DNA of 64,000 bases, taken from Alphaproteobacteria bacterium LSUCC0684. Lineage in GTDB: Bacteria > Pseudomonadota > Alphaproteobacteria > Puniceispirillales > UBA1172. Every line of letters starts with the position of its first letter. Positions within the stretch are counted from its first letter, which is position 1. The stretch is taken from assembly GCA_041228335.1 (NCBI GenBank), contig CP166130.1, forward strand, positions 2,193,501 to 2,257,500, read 5' to 3'. Below, one piece after another: positions 1 through 9,530 of the stretch. The position numbers were made by a program, and so were the translations under genes. Under the pieces are notes generated by a model. The model had not been told where the DNA came from, searched no databases, and saw only the letters and a program-made list of their open reading frames with translations.

Positions 1-169
1 CTTAAGAAGTCAGTCAAAAAAATGAATGAATTTAAAGTTGTTCTGTATCAATTCACCAAATATACATAGAAGTGGTATAGAAATGCTTGTTTTTCTGCAT
101 GTTGATTTTGATATCAAGAAAGACTAACCCTTGTGAACCCAATCGACCTAAAGTCTTATACATAATCCA

Positions 170-1051
170 ATGCATTCAATAATTATCAGAAAAATTCTTT
201 ACATGCTACGGAGGCTGGAAGGTGTAAACAAGGTTGAAAACCTGAATTTTAATGACTGCATCCAGATATGTTTTTCACCGTCTGATATTCATCTGGGTGA
301 TGTCCTGTTCTGGCTGCCTACACTTGTTATGATCAGAAAACAGGGCGTTGACCAGAGTATTGATTGGGGTGAAAAATCTATCCTAATTTCCCAGGAAATG
401 GATCATTATCTGAACGCACCTTATATATCTGGCGAAGACAAGACTCCAAACAGTATCGGTTTTGCCAACAGCCTCAGCCGCCAGACTCATAATGTGTGGT
501 TTTCTCCTTTTGACCTGGATTTGAAAGACAGTATTGCACAGAGCATTTTTTTACTTTTTGCAAATCATATTGAGAGGCTGGGTAAACCAGTTGTCAGTTT
601 TCAAGACTGTATCGAAAAGGTCAAACAGCCTGGTTTTTTCAACACAGCCCCCTCACCCGAACTTGAAGAAATGGCATACGGGGCCAGCGTTGTCTGTCTT
701 GATGCCGTTGCAAGGCAAAATCTTGCCAGACCGAAGCGTGACAAAATCCTCCAGAGCATATCACATCAGCATGATCATAAATTTCTGTTTATCGGGACAA
801 CACCAATCGGGACACTTCCAGAAAACTGTATCAACGCTATTTGTCGGTTTAGCCTGCCGGAATTGATGTCGCTACCGAGGTATGGTGCAAAAAACTTCAT
901 TGGCTTTGATAATTTCTGGGCACATTATTTCTCCTTGCATAACATCTCCTGTGAGATCACTTTTCGAGGTGCTTACTCACAAAAATCACATCAATTTCAT
1001 CTCCAGTATTGCATCGATGCATTCAAGGATAACGACGACAACCCACTTTGA
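170..1051 (+). CDS. Hypothetical protein, possible degenerate GT9-like transferase
   Basis: A 293-residue protein I do not firmly recognise. A segment near residues 42-52 (GDVLFWLPTL) resembles the N-terminal 'GDvv..lP' loop of GT9 heptosyltransferases, and a late segment (FIGFDNFWAHYFSLHN) sits where GT9 enzymes carry 'DTG..H.A', but the acidic and His residues are not preserved. The next gene is a clear GT9 enzyme, so this may be a diverged relative. The start is uncertain: ATG at 170 has no clear ribosome site and ATG at 203 is possible. The 150 bases before the next gene hold nothing I can support. Confidence 0.55.
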   Translation: MHSIIIRKILYMLRRLEGVNKVENLNFNDCIQICFSPSDIHLGDVLFWLPTLVMIRKQGVDQSIDWGEKSILISQEMDHYLNAPYISGEDKTPNSIGFANSLSRQTHNVWFSPFDLDLKDSIAQSIFLLFANHIERLGKPVVSFQDCIEKVKQPGFFNTAPSPELEEMAYGASVVCLDAVARQNLARPKRDKILQSISHQHDHKFLFIGTTPIGTLPENCINAICRFSLPELMSLPRYGAKNFIGFDNFWAHYFSLHNISCEITFRGAYSQKSHQFHLQYCIDAFKDNDDNPL

Positions 1052-1202
1052 CACCATTGAGCTGGATACTCCTTGATCTCTTTTTTGCCTTTGAATGGAC
1101 ACCATGAAATTATCAAATTAATATTGAAATTTCATGCTAACCAGCAAATCAGTCATCCTGTATTGACTGACACAGAAAGACGCCTGAGGTTGATGTAAAA
1201 AA

Positions 1203-2228
1203 ATGAGAATTTTGTTCATCAAATTTGGTGGCATTGGCGATGTTATCCAGGCAGCGGCAGCATTAAGTGCGTTCCGCATCGAAAACCCTGAGTTTCATGT
1301 GGAATGGGTGGTCGGCGAAGGAATTGCACCTCTGCTGTCCAAGATGGCAGTGGCTGACAAAATTCATGCGATTGATGACCAATCCCTGGTTACTGGCCCA
1401 ACCTTGAAAAGAGCATGGATATTAGTCAAGGTAGCGTTCTTTCTTTCTAGTCAGGGGAAATTTAACCAGGTTATCGTCGGGTATAATAACTGGAAATATC
1501 GGCTACTCCCGGCATTTGTCCAACGCAATCAAACAAGGCACTTTTCCTCACAATCAAACAGACCGTCCCCGCTGCAGCATCGCAGCAGGGTCTATGAATA
1601 TTTCCGATTGCTGACATCCGAGGAAGGCAAGGAACTGAATATCACCAAAGCCATGCAAACAATTGGGACAACCCTGTCTGAAGCACTGCAATCTCCCGCC
1701 TGTTTTTTGCCTGATAAGTATATTGTCATTGTTCCCGGGGGGGCAAAAAATCACATCAGTGATGATTTCCTGAGACGCTGGCCCATTGAGCATTACCGAT
1801 CCCTGTCAGAAAAGCTTATTCGGGAAGGTGCCAATATTGTTATTGCTGGCGGGCCTGATGACACATGGGTATCCGACACCTTTACAGACCTGCCTATTTA
1901 TGACCTTGTTGGAAAAATTGACCTTTTGGAACTGTTTTCTGTGATGAATGTGTCACAGATGGTCATAACACATGACACAGGCCCTCTTCATATGGCTGTG
2001 ATGAGCAAGGCACCGTTGATTGCTGTTTTTGGCCCAACCCCCTGCCATGCAATCATCCCTGCGGGGCGCGAAAAGACAATCATTCATCATGCCCTTTATA
2101 GTGTTCCTTGCGCCCCATGTTACAGCGGAAAAAATTATGCCCCGTGCGACAGACCGCTCTGCATGGAAAATGTAAAACCTGAGCATGTTTTCAATTCTGC
2201 AAAACAGTTTATGAGAAAGAGCACATAA
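1203..2228 (+). CDS. Glycosyltransferase family 9 (heptosyltransferase-like)
   Basis: GT9 enzymes transfer heptose or related sugars from nucleotide donors to lipopolysaccharide at the inner membrane face. The 341 residues open with the GT-B first-domain loop FGGIGDVIQAAAAL. The C-terminal half has IVIAGGPDD and the donor-binding motif HDTGPLHMAVMSKAPLIAVFG, both typical of ADP-heptose:LPS heptosyltransferases, at the usual family length. A Cys-rich stretch near residues 300-320 (CAPCYSG, CDRPLC) is also common in this family. GAGG-type ribosome site about 11 bases before ATG 1203. The acceptor cannot be read from sequence. Confidence 0.88.
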   Translation: MRILFIKFGGIGDVIQAAAALSAFRIENPEFHVEWVVGEGIAPLLSKMAVADKIHAIDDQSLVTGPTLKRAWILVKVAFFLSSQGKFNQVIVGYNNWKYRLLPAFVQRNQTRHFSSQSNRPSPLQHRSRVYEYFRLLTSEEGKELNITKAMQTIGTTLSEALQSPACFLPDKYIVIVPGGAKNHISDDFLRRWPIEHYRSLSEKLIREGANIVIAGGPDDTWVSDTFTDLPIYDLVGKIDLLELFSVMNVSQMVITHDTGPLHMAVMSKAPLIAVFGPTPCHAIIPAGREKTIIHHALYSVPCAPCYSGKNYAPCDRPLCMENVKPEHVFNSAKQFMRKST

Positions 2229-2316
2229 GTTTGTCTCAAAATCATCTGCACAATCGGTTTGATTATAAAATCAGAACCTTTATCATCATCAGATTTTCAC
2301 CTTTGTGGACAGGGTC

Positions 2317-3042
2317 ATGTTAACTGTCTGCGTCGTCACCTTTAATGCTGAACACTGCATAGAAAAGACACTCCGCAATCTGGTGAAAAACAATGTTGTC
2401 ACAAGAATTATCGTCAAGGATGGGTTATCGCATGACCGAACACCCGAAATTGTGAACACTTTTGATGACAGTCGTATAGAGTTTGTTTCAAGAAAAGATA
2501 ATGGTATTTATAATGCCATGAATCAGGCCATGAATATGGTCAAAGATGGATCATATTTTGTTTTTATTAATGCCGATGACATACTGATCAATGAAAATTT
2601 TGATGCGGTTAATTTTACAGGACATGATGTTTTCATTTCACCTGTTATCTTGTCCCAAAATGGCAAACGCATAAAAATTCACTGCCCTGATATCACAAAA
2701 ATCAACAGGATGAATGTGCATCATCAGGGTTTTTTCTGCCGTAAATCAGCACATACCCCACGCTTTAATCCATCACTGGGTTTGCTCGCCGACCTTGCGT
2801 GGATGCGTGAGGTCATCAATTTTTGCGGCCTTGAAAAGGTATATTGTGCTGATATTCCGCTTTCTGAGGCAACTCTTTGCGGTGTTTCTGATCGCCAACC
2901 CCAAGCACGCATTAAATCAAGGTTTTTATACCATGCCTATTTCAAGTCGAATATATTCCGTGATGTTAATTTGTATAAAGACATTACAAAATTGATTTTC
3001 GGCCAAAGAATAAAATTGCTGGTCAGAAAGATCATAAACTGA
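2317..3042 (+). CDS. Glycosyltransferase family 2
   Basis: A GT-A fold inverting glycosyltransferase of about 241 residues. The start LTVCVVTFNAEHCIEKTL is the canonical GT2 nucleotide-binding strand. KDGLSHDRTPEIV follows, then NGIYNAMNQAMN, and INADD is the metal-binding DXD-type motif. It resembles WcaA/WbbD-type enzymes of polysaccharide loci. I place the start at ATG 2317, where the domain begins; GTG at 2305 would add four residues. Donor and acceptor are unknown. It lies 33 bases before the Wzx gene and is probably cotranscribed with it. Confidence 0.85.
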   Translation: MLTVCVVTFNAEHCIEKTLRNLVKNNVVTRIIVKDGLSHDRTPEIVNTFDDSRIEFVSRKDNGIYNAMNQAMNMVKDGSYFVFINADDILINENFDAVNFTGHDVFISPVILSQNGKRIKIHCPDITKINRMNVHHQGFFCRKSAHTPRFNPSLGLLADLAWMREVINFCGLEKVYCADIPLSEATLCGVSDRQPQARIKSRFLYHAYFKSNIFRDVNLYKDITKLIFGQRIKLLVRKIIN

Positions 3043-3075
3043 AGCCATGAAGGATATCTACGAGGCCCCTTATCA

Positions 3076-4407
3076 ATGAAAATGTCATTCTTGCCACATT
3101 TCCTTAAGAGACATGTTGAAGGAAGGCCATATCTGGCAAAAGTTTTCGCCAATATCGGCTGGCTTTCTTTCGATAAATTTATCCGTATGGGTGTTGGGGT
3201 TTTTATCAGCGTCTGGGTTGCCCGCTACCTAGGCCCAGAACAATTCGGACTGCTAAATTTTTCCACCGCATTTGTTGGTTTATTTGGTGCCATATCTGCT
3301 TTGGGACTTGAGAGTATCGTTGTTCGAGATCTTGTTGAAAAGCCGCAAAACGCATCCAAGACTCTTGGAACTTCATTAGTGATGCAAGTAACTGGAGGTG
3401 TCCTTTCTTACTTTTTTATAATTTCCGCGATTTTTATCTTAAGGCCAGATGACAAACTTTCGCAAATCGCTGTTGCTATCCTTGGATTGATGATGCTTTG
3501 CAAGGGTGAAATCGCCGTTTATTGGTTTGAGTCTAAGGTTCAATCAAAATATACAGTATGGGTCCAAAACAGTGTTTTTTTATTATTTGCAACCATTAAA
3601 CTGGTATTGATTATTCATAATGCAAACTTGATTTTCTTCGTATGGGCTGTTTTTGCCGAAGTAGCTCTTGTTGCTTTGTTACTTCTTTATGTGATGAATC
3701 GAAAAGGACCAGCATTAAAAAATCTAAGGTTTAACCTTGACTGGGCACAACACCTGTTAAAGGAAAGCTGGCCGCTCATACTTTCTGGGATATCGATCTC
3801 GATTTATATGAAGATCGATCAATTAATGCTTGGGCAAATACTAAATGACAAAGCAGTGGGTATTTACAGTGCGGCTCTGCGATTTAGCGAAATTTGGCAT
3901 TTCATTCCAATAGTTATTGTTGCATCTGTCTTTCCAGCAATTGTTTATGCAAAAAATGTATCCGAAAGTTTGTATAACGAGCGCATGCAGAAACTTTTCA
4001 ATTTAATGATTACCATTAGTTTGTTTTTGTCCCTTCCTATGACTTTCCTTGCAAAACCTCTAATGCACTTTCTATATGGTCCAGCATTCGAGGAGGCAGG
4101 TACGGTGCTCGCCATACATATTTGGTCCTCTGTTTTTGTATTTATTGGTGTTGCCAGTAGCAAATGGATGGTCATTGAAAATCTTCAATTGATCACATTG
4201 CAAAGGAGTATTTTGGGCGCAGTTGTGAATATCGGACTCAATATGTGGCTTATACCCATTAATGGCGTAATTGGCGCCGCATCTGCTACTATAATTTCAT
4301 TTTCTATATCAACGTATTTTGCTGATGTCATTAACACAAAAACACGTAAATTATTTATGATGAAATCTCGCTCTCTATTTTTTATGTCTTTCATGAAAAT
4401 GGGGTGA
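3076..4407 (+). CDS. Polysaccharide flippase, Wzx/MOP family
   Basis: A 443-residue multispan membrane protein with 12 or more hydrophobic segments. The N-terminus is typical of Wzx (NIGWLSFDKFIRMGVGVF, then ARYLGPEQFGLLNF), as in PF01943/PF13440 proteins. Wzx proteins flip undecaprenyl-diphosphate-linked repeat units across the inner membrane. The middle charged stretch SWPLILSGISISIYMKIDQ is also characteristic. A second, different Wzx lies at 46200-47639, so the locus may serve two polymers or be a mosaic. Its stop overlaps a possible GTG start of the next gene. Confidence 0.9.
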   Translation: MKMSFLPHFLKRHVEGRPYLAKVFANIGWLSFDKFIRMGVGVFISVWVARYLGPEQFGLLNFSTAFVGLFGAISALGLESIVVRDLVEKPQNASKTLGTSLVMQVTGGVLSYFFIISAIFILRPDDKLSQIAVAILGLMMLCKGEIAVYWFESKVQSKYTVWVQNSVFLLFATIKLVLIIHNANLIFFVWAVFAEVALVALLLLYVMNRKGPALKNLRFNLDWAQHLLKESWPLILSGISISIYMKIDQLMLGQILNDKAVGIYSAALRFSEIWHFIPIVIVASVFPAIVYAKNVSESLYNERMQKLFNLMITISLFLSLPMTFLAKPLMHFLYGPAFEEAGTVLAIHIWSSVFVFIGVASSKWMVIENLQLITLQRSILGAVVNIGLNMWLIPINGVIGAASATIISFSISTYFADVINTKTRKLFMMKSRSLFFMSFMKMG

Positions 4408-4421
4408 AAGGAAAATTTGAA

Positions 4422-5339
4422 ATGAAAAAATATTTTTTAAGTTTTGCAGATAGTCGACTTCATCGTTCCCTTAAGAGAATAATATACCAAGCAGAAAATA
4501 TGGCATTTTTTGATGAATGCTATGGTTTAAACGAGAAAAACCTTCCTGTTGAATTTAGATCTCAATTTAAGGATCAACTATTCCCTGGATCTAGGGGATA
4601 TGGGTACTGGTCTTGGAAGCCTGAGATAATCAATAACATTTTAGATAAAATTGATTTTGGAGATGGCTTAATCTATGTCGATGCCGGCTGCCACCTTAAT
4701 CTAAACGGACGAAATAGATTAAAGGAATACTTTGATATACTAGAAAAGACAGAAAGCGGGATAGTTGCATTTCAGGCCAATAAACCATCACCTGAAAATT
4801 CAACACTGATTTATGATGGCCGAAAGTTATTTGATCAATCGAATTATCAATGGATAAAAGGCGATTTATTTGATCATTTTCGCGCTAGGGGGAAAAGAGA
4901 ATATACGCATTCGCAGGCAATTGGAGCTGGAATTATTTTAATTAGAAAGTGTAATAAATCACTTAAAATAATTGATGAATGGCGGCAGATTATTAGAAAT
5001 GATTTTAATTTAATTGATGACACACCATCGGTTTCAACAAATTTTGATGGGTTTATTGAGCACCGTCATGATCAGGCTATTTTTACTTTATTATGTATAA
5101 AATATAAGGTGAAAACCTTAAGCTCTTATGAATTGTGGATGCCCAAAAAGTTTAGCCTCACCTCGAGGTTTAAACCTGATTGGAAAACCCTTAAAAACTT
5201 CCCGATACATGCGAAAAGAGATCGAGATTTTGGTTTTAAAGAAAATTTCAAAGTAAATTTCTTTTTTTATACTAGAAAATTCCAGAGAGTTAAAAAAATT
5301 GTATCAGCTTATCTAAAAATAAGGGGCTGTACCAGATAA
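4422..5339 (+). CDS. Putative GT-A-like transferase with GYGYWSWKP motif, 3' end altered by IS
   Basis: A roughly 305-residue protein of a kind I associate with capsule and O-antigen loci. It has GSRGYGYWSWKPEII near residue 60, a YVDAG motif (DXD-like) near residue 90 and EHRHDQAIFTLL, which resembles the late region of several nucleotide-sugar transferases. The start is ATG 4422, with AAAGGA about 9 bases upstream; GTG 4404 would overlap the previous stop. The last codons (RGCTR) come from the terminal repeat of the insertion sequence beginning at 5323. Rejoining the target site gives a native ending of NYV, so only the tail is changed and the protein may still work. Donor unknown. Confidence 0.6.
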   Translation: MKKYFLSFADSRLHRSLKRIIYQAENMAFFDECYGLNEKNLPVEFRSQFKDQLFPGSRGYGYWSWKPEIINNILDKIDFGDGLIYVDAGCHLNLNGRNRLKEYFDILEKTESGIVAFQANKPSPENSTLIYDGRKLFDQSNYQWIKGDLFDHFRARGKREYTHSQAIGAGIILIRKCNKSLKIIDEWRQIIRNDFNLIDDTPSVSTNFDGFIEHRHDQAIFTLLCIKYKVKTLSSYELWMPKKFSLTSRFKPDWKTLKNFPIHAKRDRDFGFKENFKVNFFFYTRKFQRVKKIVSAYLKIRGCTR

Positions 5340-6031
5340 CTAGCCCATATGTTTGTTAACCCATTGTTTGACTTGTTTTAATTGCGTCTGTGGTGATGGG
5401 TTGTTGAATCGCCACTCGCACTCCTTTAAAAATAGCGGAAAATGCTTGGCAGGAATACCGTTAAATTTACGCATATGCCGTTTCGCCTGGTTCCAGAAGT
5501 TCTCAATGCCGTTAATGTGGTTTTTCTTATCTGCAAACAATACTGAATGATTAATGCGGTAATGCTTAAATTCAGATACATCAAGGACATTGTATCCACG
5601 CCAGCAATCTGAATATACGATGCTATCAGGCATAATACGATCTTCTATGATAGGTATAAGCGTTTGACCTGACGCATCTGGAATGATCTGTGTGTAAACC
5701 TTACCGCCACGTTTGAGGATACCAAACACAGGAACTTTGCCCGCAGAACCTCGCCCGCGTTTGCCTTTACGTGTGCCTCCAAAGTAACTCTCATCCACCT
5801 CAAATTCACCTGAAAGCACATCGTTATTTTGCGTCTCAAGGGCGATGATTTCCCGCAGACGATGAAAGTAATATGCTGCTGTTTTGAAGTTTACACCCAC
5901 CAAATCAGCGGCACATCTCGCCGTCGTTCCCGCAACATAATGCTCCATCAATTTAGTCTGCTTCAATCGGCTTAATCTGCTCTTTCTCATCACTATACCT
6001 ATAACTTGTACTAGTTATCTGGTACAGCCCC
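5323..6031 (-). mobile_element. IS1595-family (IS1016-type) insertion sequence, copy 1
   Basis: A 709-bp element with perfect 21-bp terminal inverted repeats (5323-5343 and 6011-6031, beginning GGGGCTGTACC). The 8-bp direct repeat AAAAATAA flanks it (5315-5322 and 6032-6039), a target duplication of the size expected for this family. One transposase gene fills it. Copy 2 at 48021-48729 differs at a single base (5373 T versus 48071 A). It interrupts the end of the gene on its left and lies beyond the end of the minus-strand operon on its right. Confidence 0.96.
5340..5993 (-). CDS. IS1595-family (IS1016-type) transposase
   Basis: A 217-residue DDE-type transposase (DDE_Tnp_IS1595, ISXO2-like). 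The start RLSRLKQTKLMEHYVAGTTA is the short helix-turn-helix region. Catalytic residues are visible in VDESYFGG (first Asp), YSDCWRGY (second Asp) and HINGIENFW (Asn/Glu). Length matches IS1016-type enzymes without a long N-terminal zinc domain. It appears intact and so does its element, so transposition is plausible. Confidence 0.95.
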   Translation of the reverse strand: MMRKSRLSRLKQTKLMEHYVAGTTARCAADLVGVNFKTAAYYFHRLREIIALETQNNDVLSGEFEVDESYFGGTRKGKRGRGSAGKVPVFGILKRGGKVYTQIIPDASGQTLIPIIEDRIMPDSIVYSDCWRGYNVLDVSEFKHYRINHSVLFADKKNHINGIENFWNQAKRHMRKFNGIPAKHFPLFLKECEWRFNNPSPQTQLKQVKQWVNKHMG

Positions 6032-6062
6032 AAAAATAAATTATGTATGAGGGATAGCTTAT

Positions 6063-7295
6063 TTATCTTTTTATCCAAGCCATAGAAGATAATTTAAAAG
6101 TTTGCATGAAAAACATTGGAGAAAATAAAAGAAATAACAAATAACAGAATAGGTTTTGCAAACCCCATCCCAAGGGTAAATACGGCATCCATAGAATGAA
6201 GACAATATTTAATAAGATTACTTTTGAAATTACGCATGAAAATGTTGAAAGAATAAATAAAGCTGGAATTAAAAAAATAAGCCTATAAGACCAATTTATA
6301 AAAAATATGAATGTCAGAATAAATATAAATACTGAAGTATAAAATAAGAATAACTTCCAAGCCGGCTCCTTCGAAAGTTTATCGACTATAGGGTTATAAA
6401 TCTTTCGATTTAAGGAAAACTTTACCCAAATAACAATGATCGCAGAATATGTTAGAAGAGCAATGACTGACAGCGTGATGTTGTTCTCAAAAAATGGAGC
6501 GTTAAATATAGAAAAAAGTCCATAGGCATATGCAAAACCGTTAGTTGTATTGCTTGCAATTTGCATTAAATCCATAAGCGACAGGACGAGGAGTGGTGAT
6601 GCACATAAAAACCCAGCTATGCTTAGCCGCCATTTCGCTCGAAATGGTTCCATCAATAATACAGGCAATGCAAAAATTGGGAATATTTTTAGTCCTGAAG
6701 CCCAAAATAATATAAATGATTTAATAAATTGAGATTTGAGCCCCAATAAAATTGGTAAGTAACAAACTGCAAACACCATTGCATCAACGTTTCCACGTTC
6801 AATAGCCAGAAGTGAAATTGGGCTAAATGCAGAGATGGAAAAAAGAATAGGTGATATTCTAAGAGAAAACAGTATCAATGTGAAAACAAATAAAGTTGCA
6901 TTAACACGCCAAAAATTTATAAAAAATTTCTCGCTATAATCATTGAAGAAACCGTAGATTGAAATCCATATCTTTGGATAGTTATAGGGTGGCACTAAAG
7001 CACCTTCATGTATTGAAGTTACTGGAATTGCATCAAGATAACATATATTGAAGCTTTCTTGTGATATTGTGGTGGCCTTACAATAAGATGCTATTTGGAT
7101 ATTCCTAGAGTCTCCCCCAGGATAAGAAAAGGCAGGAACGGCTAGATCTATATACTTTTCTTGCCAATCATTATTTTCTGAAAACACTATCAAATTGAAA
7201 AATAATAATGCCATTAGTAGCACTGATATGCGATTCATAAGGTATGAACAGCTATATTTTTCTGCTATGTTAATAATCCATTTTGGAAGTAACAT
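6063..7295 (-). CDS. Membrane glycosyltransferase, GT87/DUF2029-like
   Basis: A 410-residue multispan protein. After the first membrane helix comes a loop rich in aromatic and Pro residues, then PISLLAIERGNVDAMVF, close to the 'ERGN-D' signature of the GT87/DUF2029 polyprenol-phosphate mannosyltransferase-like family, followed by SGLKIFPIFALPVLL. Such GT-C enzymes use polyprenyl-phosphate sugars on the periplasmic side. Last gene of the minus operon that begins with the HAD-UbiA protein, so by context it could transfer the pentofuranose made there. AGGAAA lies about 9 bases before ATG 7295. The 180-bp gap upstream holds no supported gene. Confidence 0.7.
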   Translation of the reverse strand: MLLPKWIINIAEKYSCSYLMNRISVLLMALLFFNLIVFSENNDWQEKYIDLAVPAFSYPGGDSRNIQIASYCKATTISQESFNICYLDAIPVTSIHEGALVPPYNYPKIWISIYGFFNDYSEKFFINFWRVNATLFVFTLILFSLRISPILFSISAFSPISLLAIERGNVDAMVFAVCYLPILLGLKSQFIKSFILFWASGLKIFPIFALPVLLMEPFRAKWRLSIAGFLCASPLLVLSLMDLMQIASNTTNGFAYAYGLFSIFNAPFFENNITLSVIALLTYSAIIVIWVKFSLNRKIYNPIVDKLSKEPAWKLFLFYTSVFIFILTFIFFINWSYRLIFLIPALFILSTFSCVISKVILLNIVFILWMPYLPLGWGLQNLFCYLLFLLFSPMFFMQTFKLSSMAWIKR

Positions 7296-7474
7296 TTAAT
7301 AATTTCCTACAAAATAAATTAGCCATAGGTTAAAATTTTTATACGTTATACATTGATGCCAAAAATCTTAGAACTTTATGATCCACTATTTTAAAAGTGA
7401 GTCAACCAACAGCAATAACAAGCAATGTTTCCAAAACAAGCAGAAAGATAAATTTATATATCAAAATAATCTTA

Positions 7475-8710
7475 TCACGGGATAATACTACCCAAAATTG
7501 AGGACGTCGAATAAAGTTTGAGGCCTGATGGGTGCGGGCAACAATGATTCATCCGCGTTGAGACACTTAGGTGTGTAATTAGTAGAATTAAACATATCAA
7601 AATTATTTTTGGCTTGAGCGTTTCTAAATTTAATTTGGGCATGAAACTTAATTTTGAAAGAGTAGTTATCTCGTTCAGGATTGTTGTATTGAATAAAGTC
7701 AAGCCTAGCAAAAGTGGAAATCCAATACCTAAGATTGAGATCCAACGACCCCAATCCCAACCCGTATATGCAGATATGTTCACTGCTAAAACCATCCAAG
7801 CAAGAATTATTATTCTTAACGCAAATTCATAAAAAGAGCGGGATAATATTGTTGTGACAACCACTGCAATTATCGAATTAAGTAACAAGTAAAACACCCA
7901 AATATTTGCAGAGCCTTTACTTATCATTTGTGTTGCAAGATTATGACTTTGTTCTAACTTCCAACCAATTGCGACGATACCACCAGTGATGTTTCGTGCA
8001 TCTGTAGTAGATAAACTATCCAGGATCGCTTGCATTAATTCTTGATTGCCGGGATTGAAGTAAATCATCAGAAAGGCAATCGTAACTGGCAAAATATATA
8101 AACCACCAATTTTGAAAAAAGAAATTCTGCCAAAACTCGAATGATAAAATAAAATCAGAATAAGTGGTGGGACAAAAAAGACAGCGAAAATCTCATGAAT
8201 AAAAATCATCAATATGGAAATACATGAAGTTATCAAAATTCCCGTATTGCTGCCTAAATTGAAAACACCTGAAATGAAAATCAAAATAAGAATTGAAAGG
8301 TAAAACAAAAATTCTTTTCTATCGAGGTATTCCCAACCGCCAATTGATATATCAATAAGCCCCCCTGCGGAAAATGCTACAGCAAAAAATATGGCCCATG
8401 CATCTCGTTTACTTCCAGTCATAAAAATAAAGGAAATAAAACAGATAAAGAAAAGCAAAATTATTAGTTTTTGGATGAGTGTGGCATAAAATGCAGGGTA
8501 ACCTGTAAAATAGAATAATTGGCCCAGAAGACCTCGCCGGACGAACCCCCCTTCATAGTTTATTAATAGCTCGCCAATTGACCATGCCCCAGGAAGCTCA
8601 TTCCAGATATTTTGGTAAACCTTAAATCCAATAATTAAAATAAATAGAGAAATACAATATTTAGAAGTTTTCTCATTCAATATAATGTTCTGAAGTTTTT
8701 CTAAAAACAT
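7475..8710 (-). CDS. Multispan membrane protein, possible GT-C transferase
   Basis: About 411 residues with 10-12 predicted membrane segments and no domain I can name. An early exposed region (NYEGGFVRRGLLGQLFYF) is seen in uncharacterised membrane proteins of surface-sugar loci. The loop with WEYLDRKEF and acidic residues between helices is compatible with a GT-C fold. It lies between dprE2 and the GT87-like gene on the same strand, so it is a second candidate for a polyprenyl-phosphate-sugar-using transferase. Start: ATG 8710 is preferred; TTG 8725 would add five residues. Confidence 0.6.
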   Translation of the reverse strand: MFLEKLQNIILNEKTSKYCISLFILIIGFKVYQNIWNELPGAWSIGELLINYEGGFVRRGLLGQLFYFTGYPAFYATLIQKLIILLFFICFISFIFMTGSKRDAWAIFFAVAFSAGGLIDISIGGWEYLDRKEFLFYLSILILIFISGVFNLGSNTGILITSCISILMIFIHEIFAVFFVPPLILILFYHSSFGRISFFKIGGLYILPVTIAFLMIYFNPGNQELMQAILDSLSTTDARNITGGIVAIGWKLEQSHNLATQMISKGSANIWVFYLLLNSIIAVVVTTILSRSFYEFALRIIILAWMVLAVNISAYTGWDWGRWISILGIGFPLLLGLTLFNTTILNEITTLSKLSFMPKLNLETLKPKIILICLILLITHLSVSTRMNHCCPHPSGLKLYSTSSILGSIIP

Positions 8711-8792
8711 GAACCCATTGCCCAATTCAGAAGTTTACATTCATAAAAGTTTAAAAAGTTACAAAAGCTACCGGTAAATTTAATGATCTAAA

Positions 8793-9530
8793 TCAAATCT
8801 TCATTTTTTTGAAATAACGCTCCGGAATATGGCAAAGTAATGCCATTATTAATCGCCACCTTTTATAAAAATAAATGATATCTTTCTTTTTAAGATAAGA
8901 TTTGTATACATATTCAGCTAATGCATTTGGGTTTGCTGTTAAGAATGGCGTCAATCCTAAATCAAACGTCATTTTTGTCAAAATAAAGCCTGGAAGAACG
9001 GTCATAACATGAACGCCCTTATCGGCAAGTCTGTTACGCAATCCAGACAGAAAAGCGGTAAAACCCGCTTTTGATGAACCATATACATAGTTTGAAGCGC
9101 GGCCTCTTTCGCCTGCCACTGAGCTGATCCCAATAATTGTTCCAGATCTTCTCTGCTCAAAATGATTGGCAAACTCTGCTAAGATGCTAACTGGGCCTTC
9201 AAAGTTACTTCGCATCACGAGAGATGCTGATTTTATATCACGCTCACTTTCAAATTGGTTCCCCATATATCCAACGGCGCATACAACAATCCCAGGCATA
9301 ATTGGGAGTTTTTTTACAAAACGTTGATGAGAATCAGTTTTTATGGCATCAAACTCATGCAAACTTACTTTAGTACTATAGCGTATTTCTAAATCAGCGC
9401 GATCTGACTCCAGTCTTTTTACATCTCTTGATGCAAGTTGAATGGGGTAGCCTTCTTTTGCAAATCGATGAGCGATGGCCAATCCGATATCACTTGTTGC
9501 ACCGAGGATAAGGACTGGCGCCTTTTTCAC
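8793..9530 (-). CDS. dprE2: DprE2-like short-chain dehydrogenase
   Basis: A 245-residue SDR. It has the NAD(P)-binding LGATSDIGLAIA at residues 7-18, an ISSVAG Ser and the YVYGSSKAG catalytic Tyr/Lys pair. In mycobacteria DprE2 reduces the 2-keto intermediate made by DprE1 to decaprenyl-phosphoryl-arabinose. The start overlaps the DprE1-like stop by four bases (ATGA), and this two-gene pairing is what identifies it, since SDRs are otherwise generic. Probably membrane-associated through its lipid-linked substrate. Whether the product is D-arabinofuranose or another pentose needs biochemistry. Confidence 0.82.
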   Translation of the reverse strand: MKKAPVLILGATSDIGLAIAHRFAKEGYPIQLASRDVKRLESDRADLEIRYSTKVSLHEFDAIKTDSHQRFVKKLPIMPGIVVCAVGYMGNQFESERDIKSASLVMRSNFEGPVSILAEFANHFEQRRSGTIIGISSVAGERGRASNYVYGSSKAGFTAFLSGLRNRLADKGVHVMTVLPGFILTKMTFDLGLTPFLTANPNALAEYVYKSYLKKKDIIYFYKRWRLIMALLCHIPERYFKKMKI

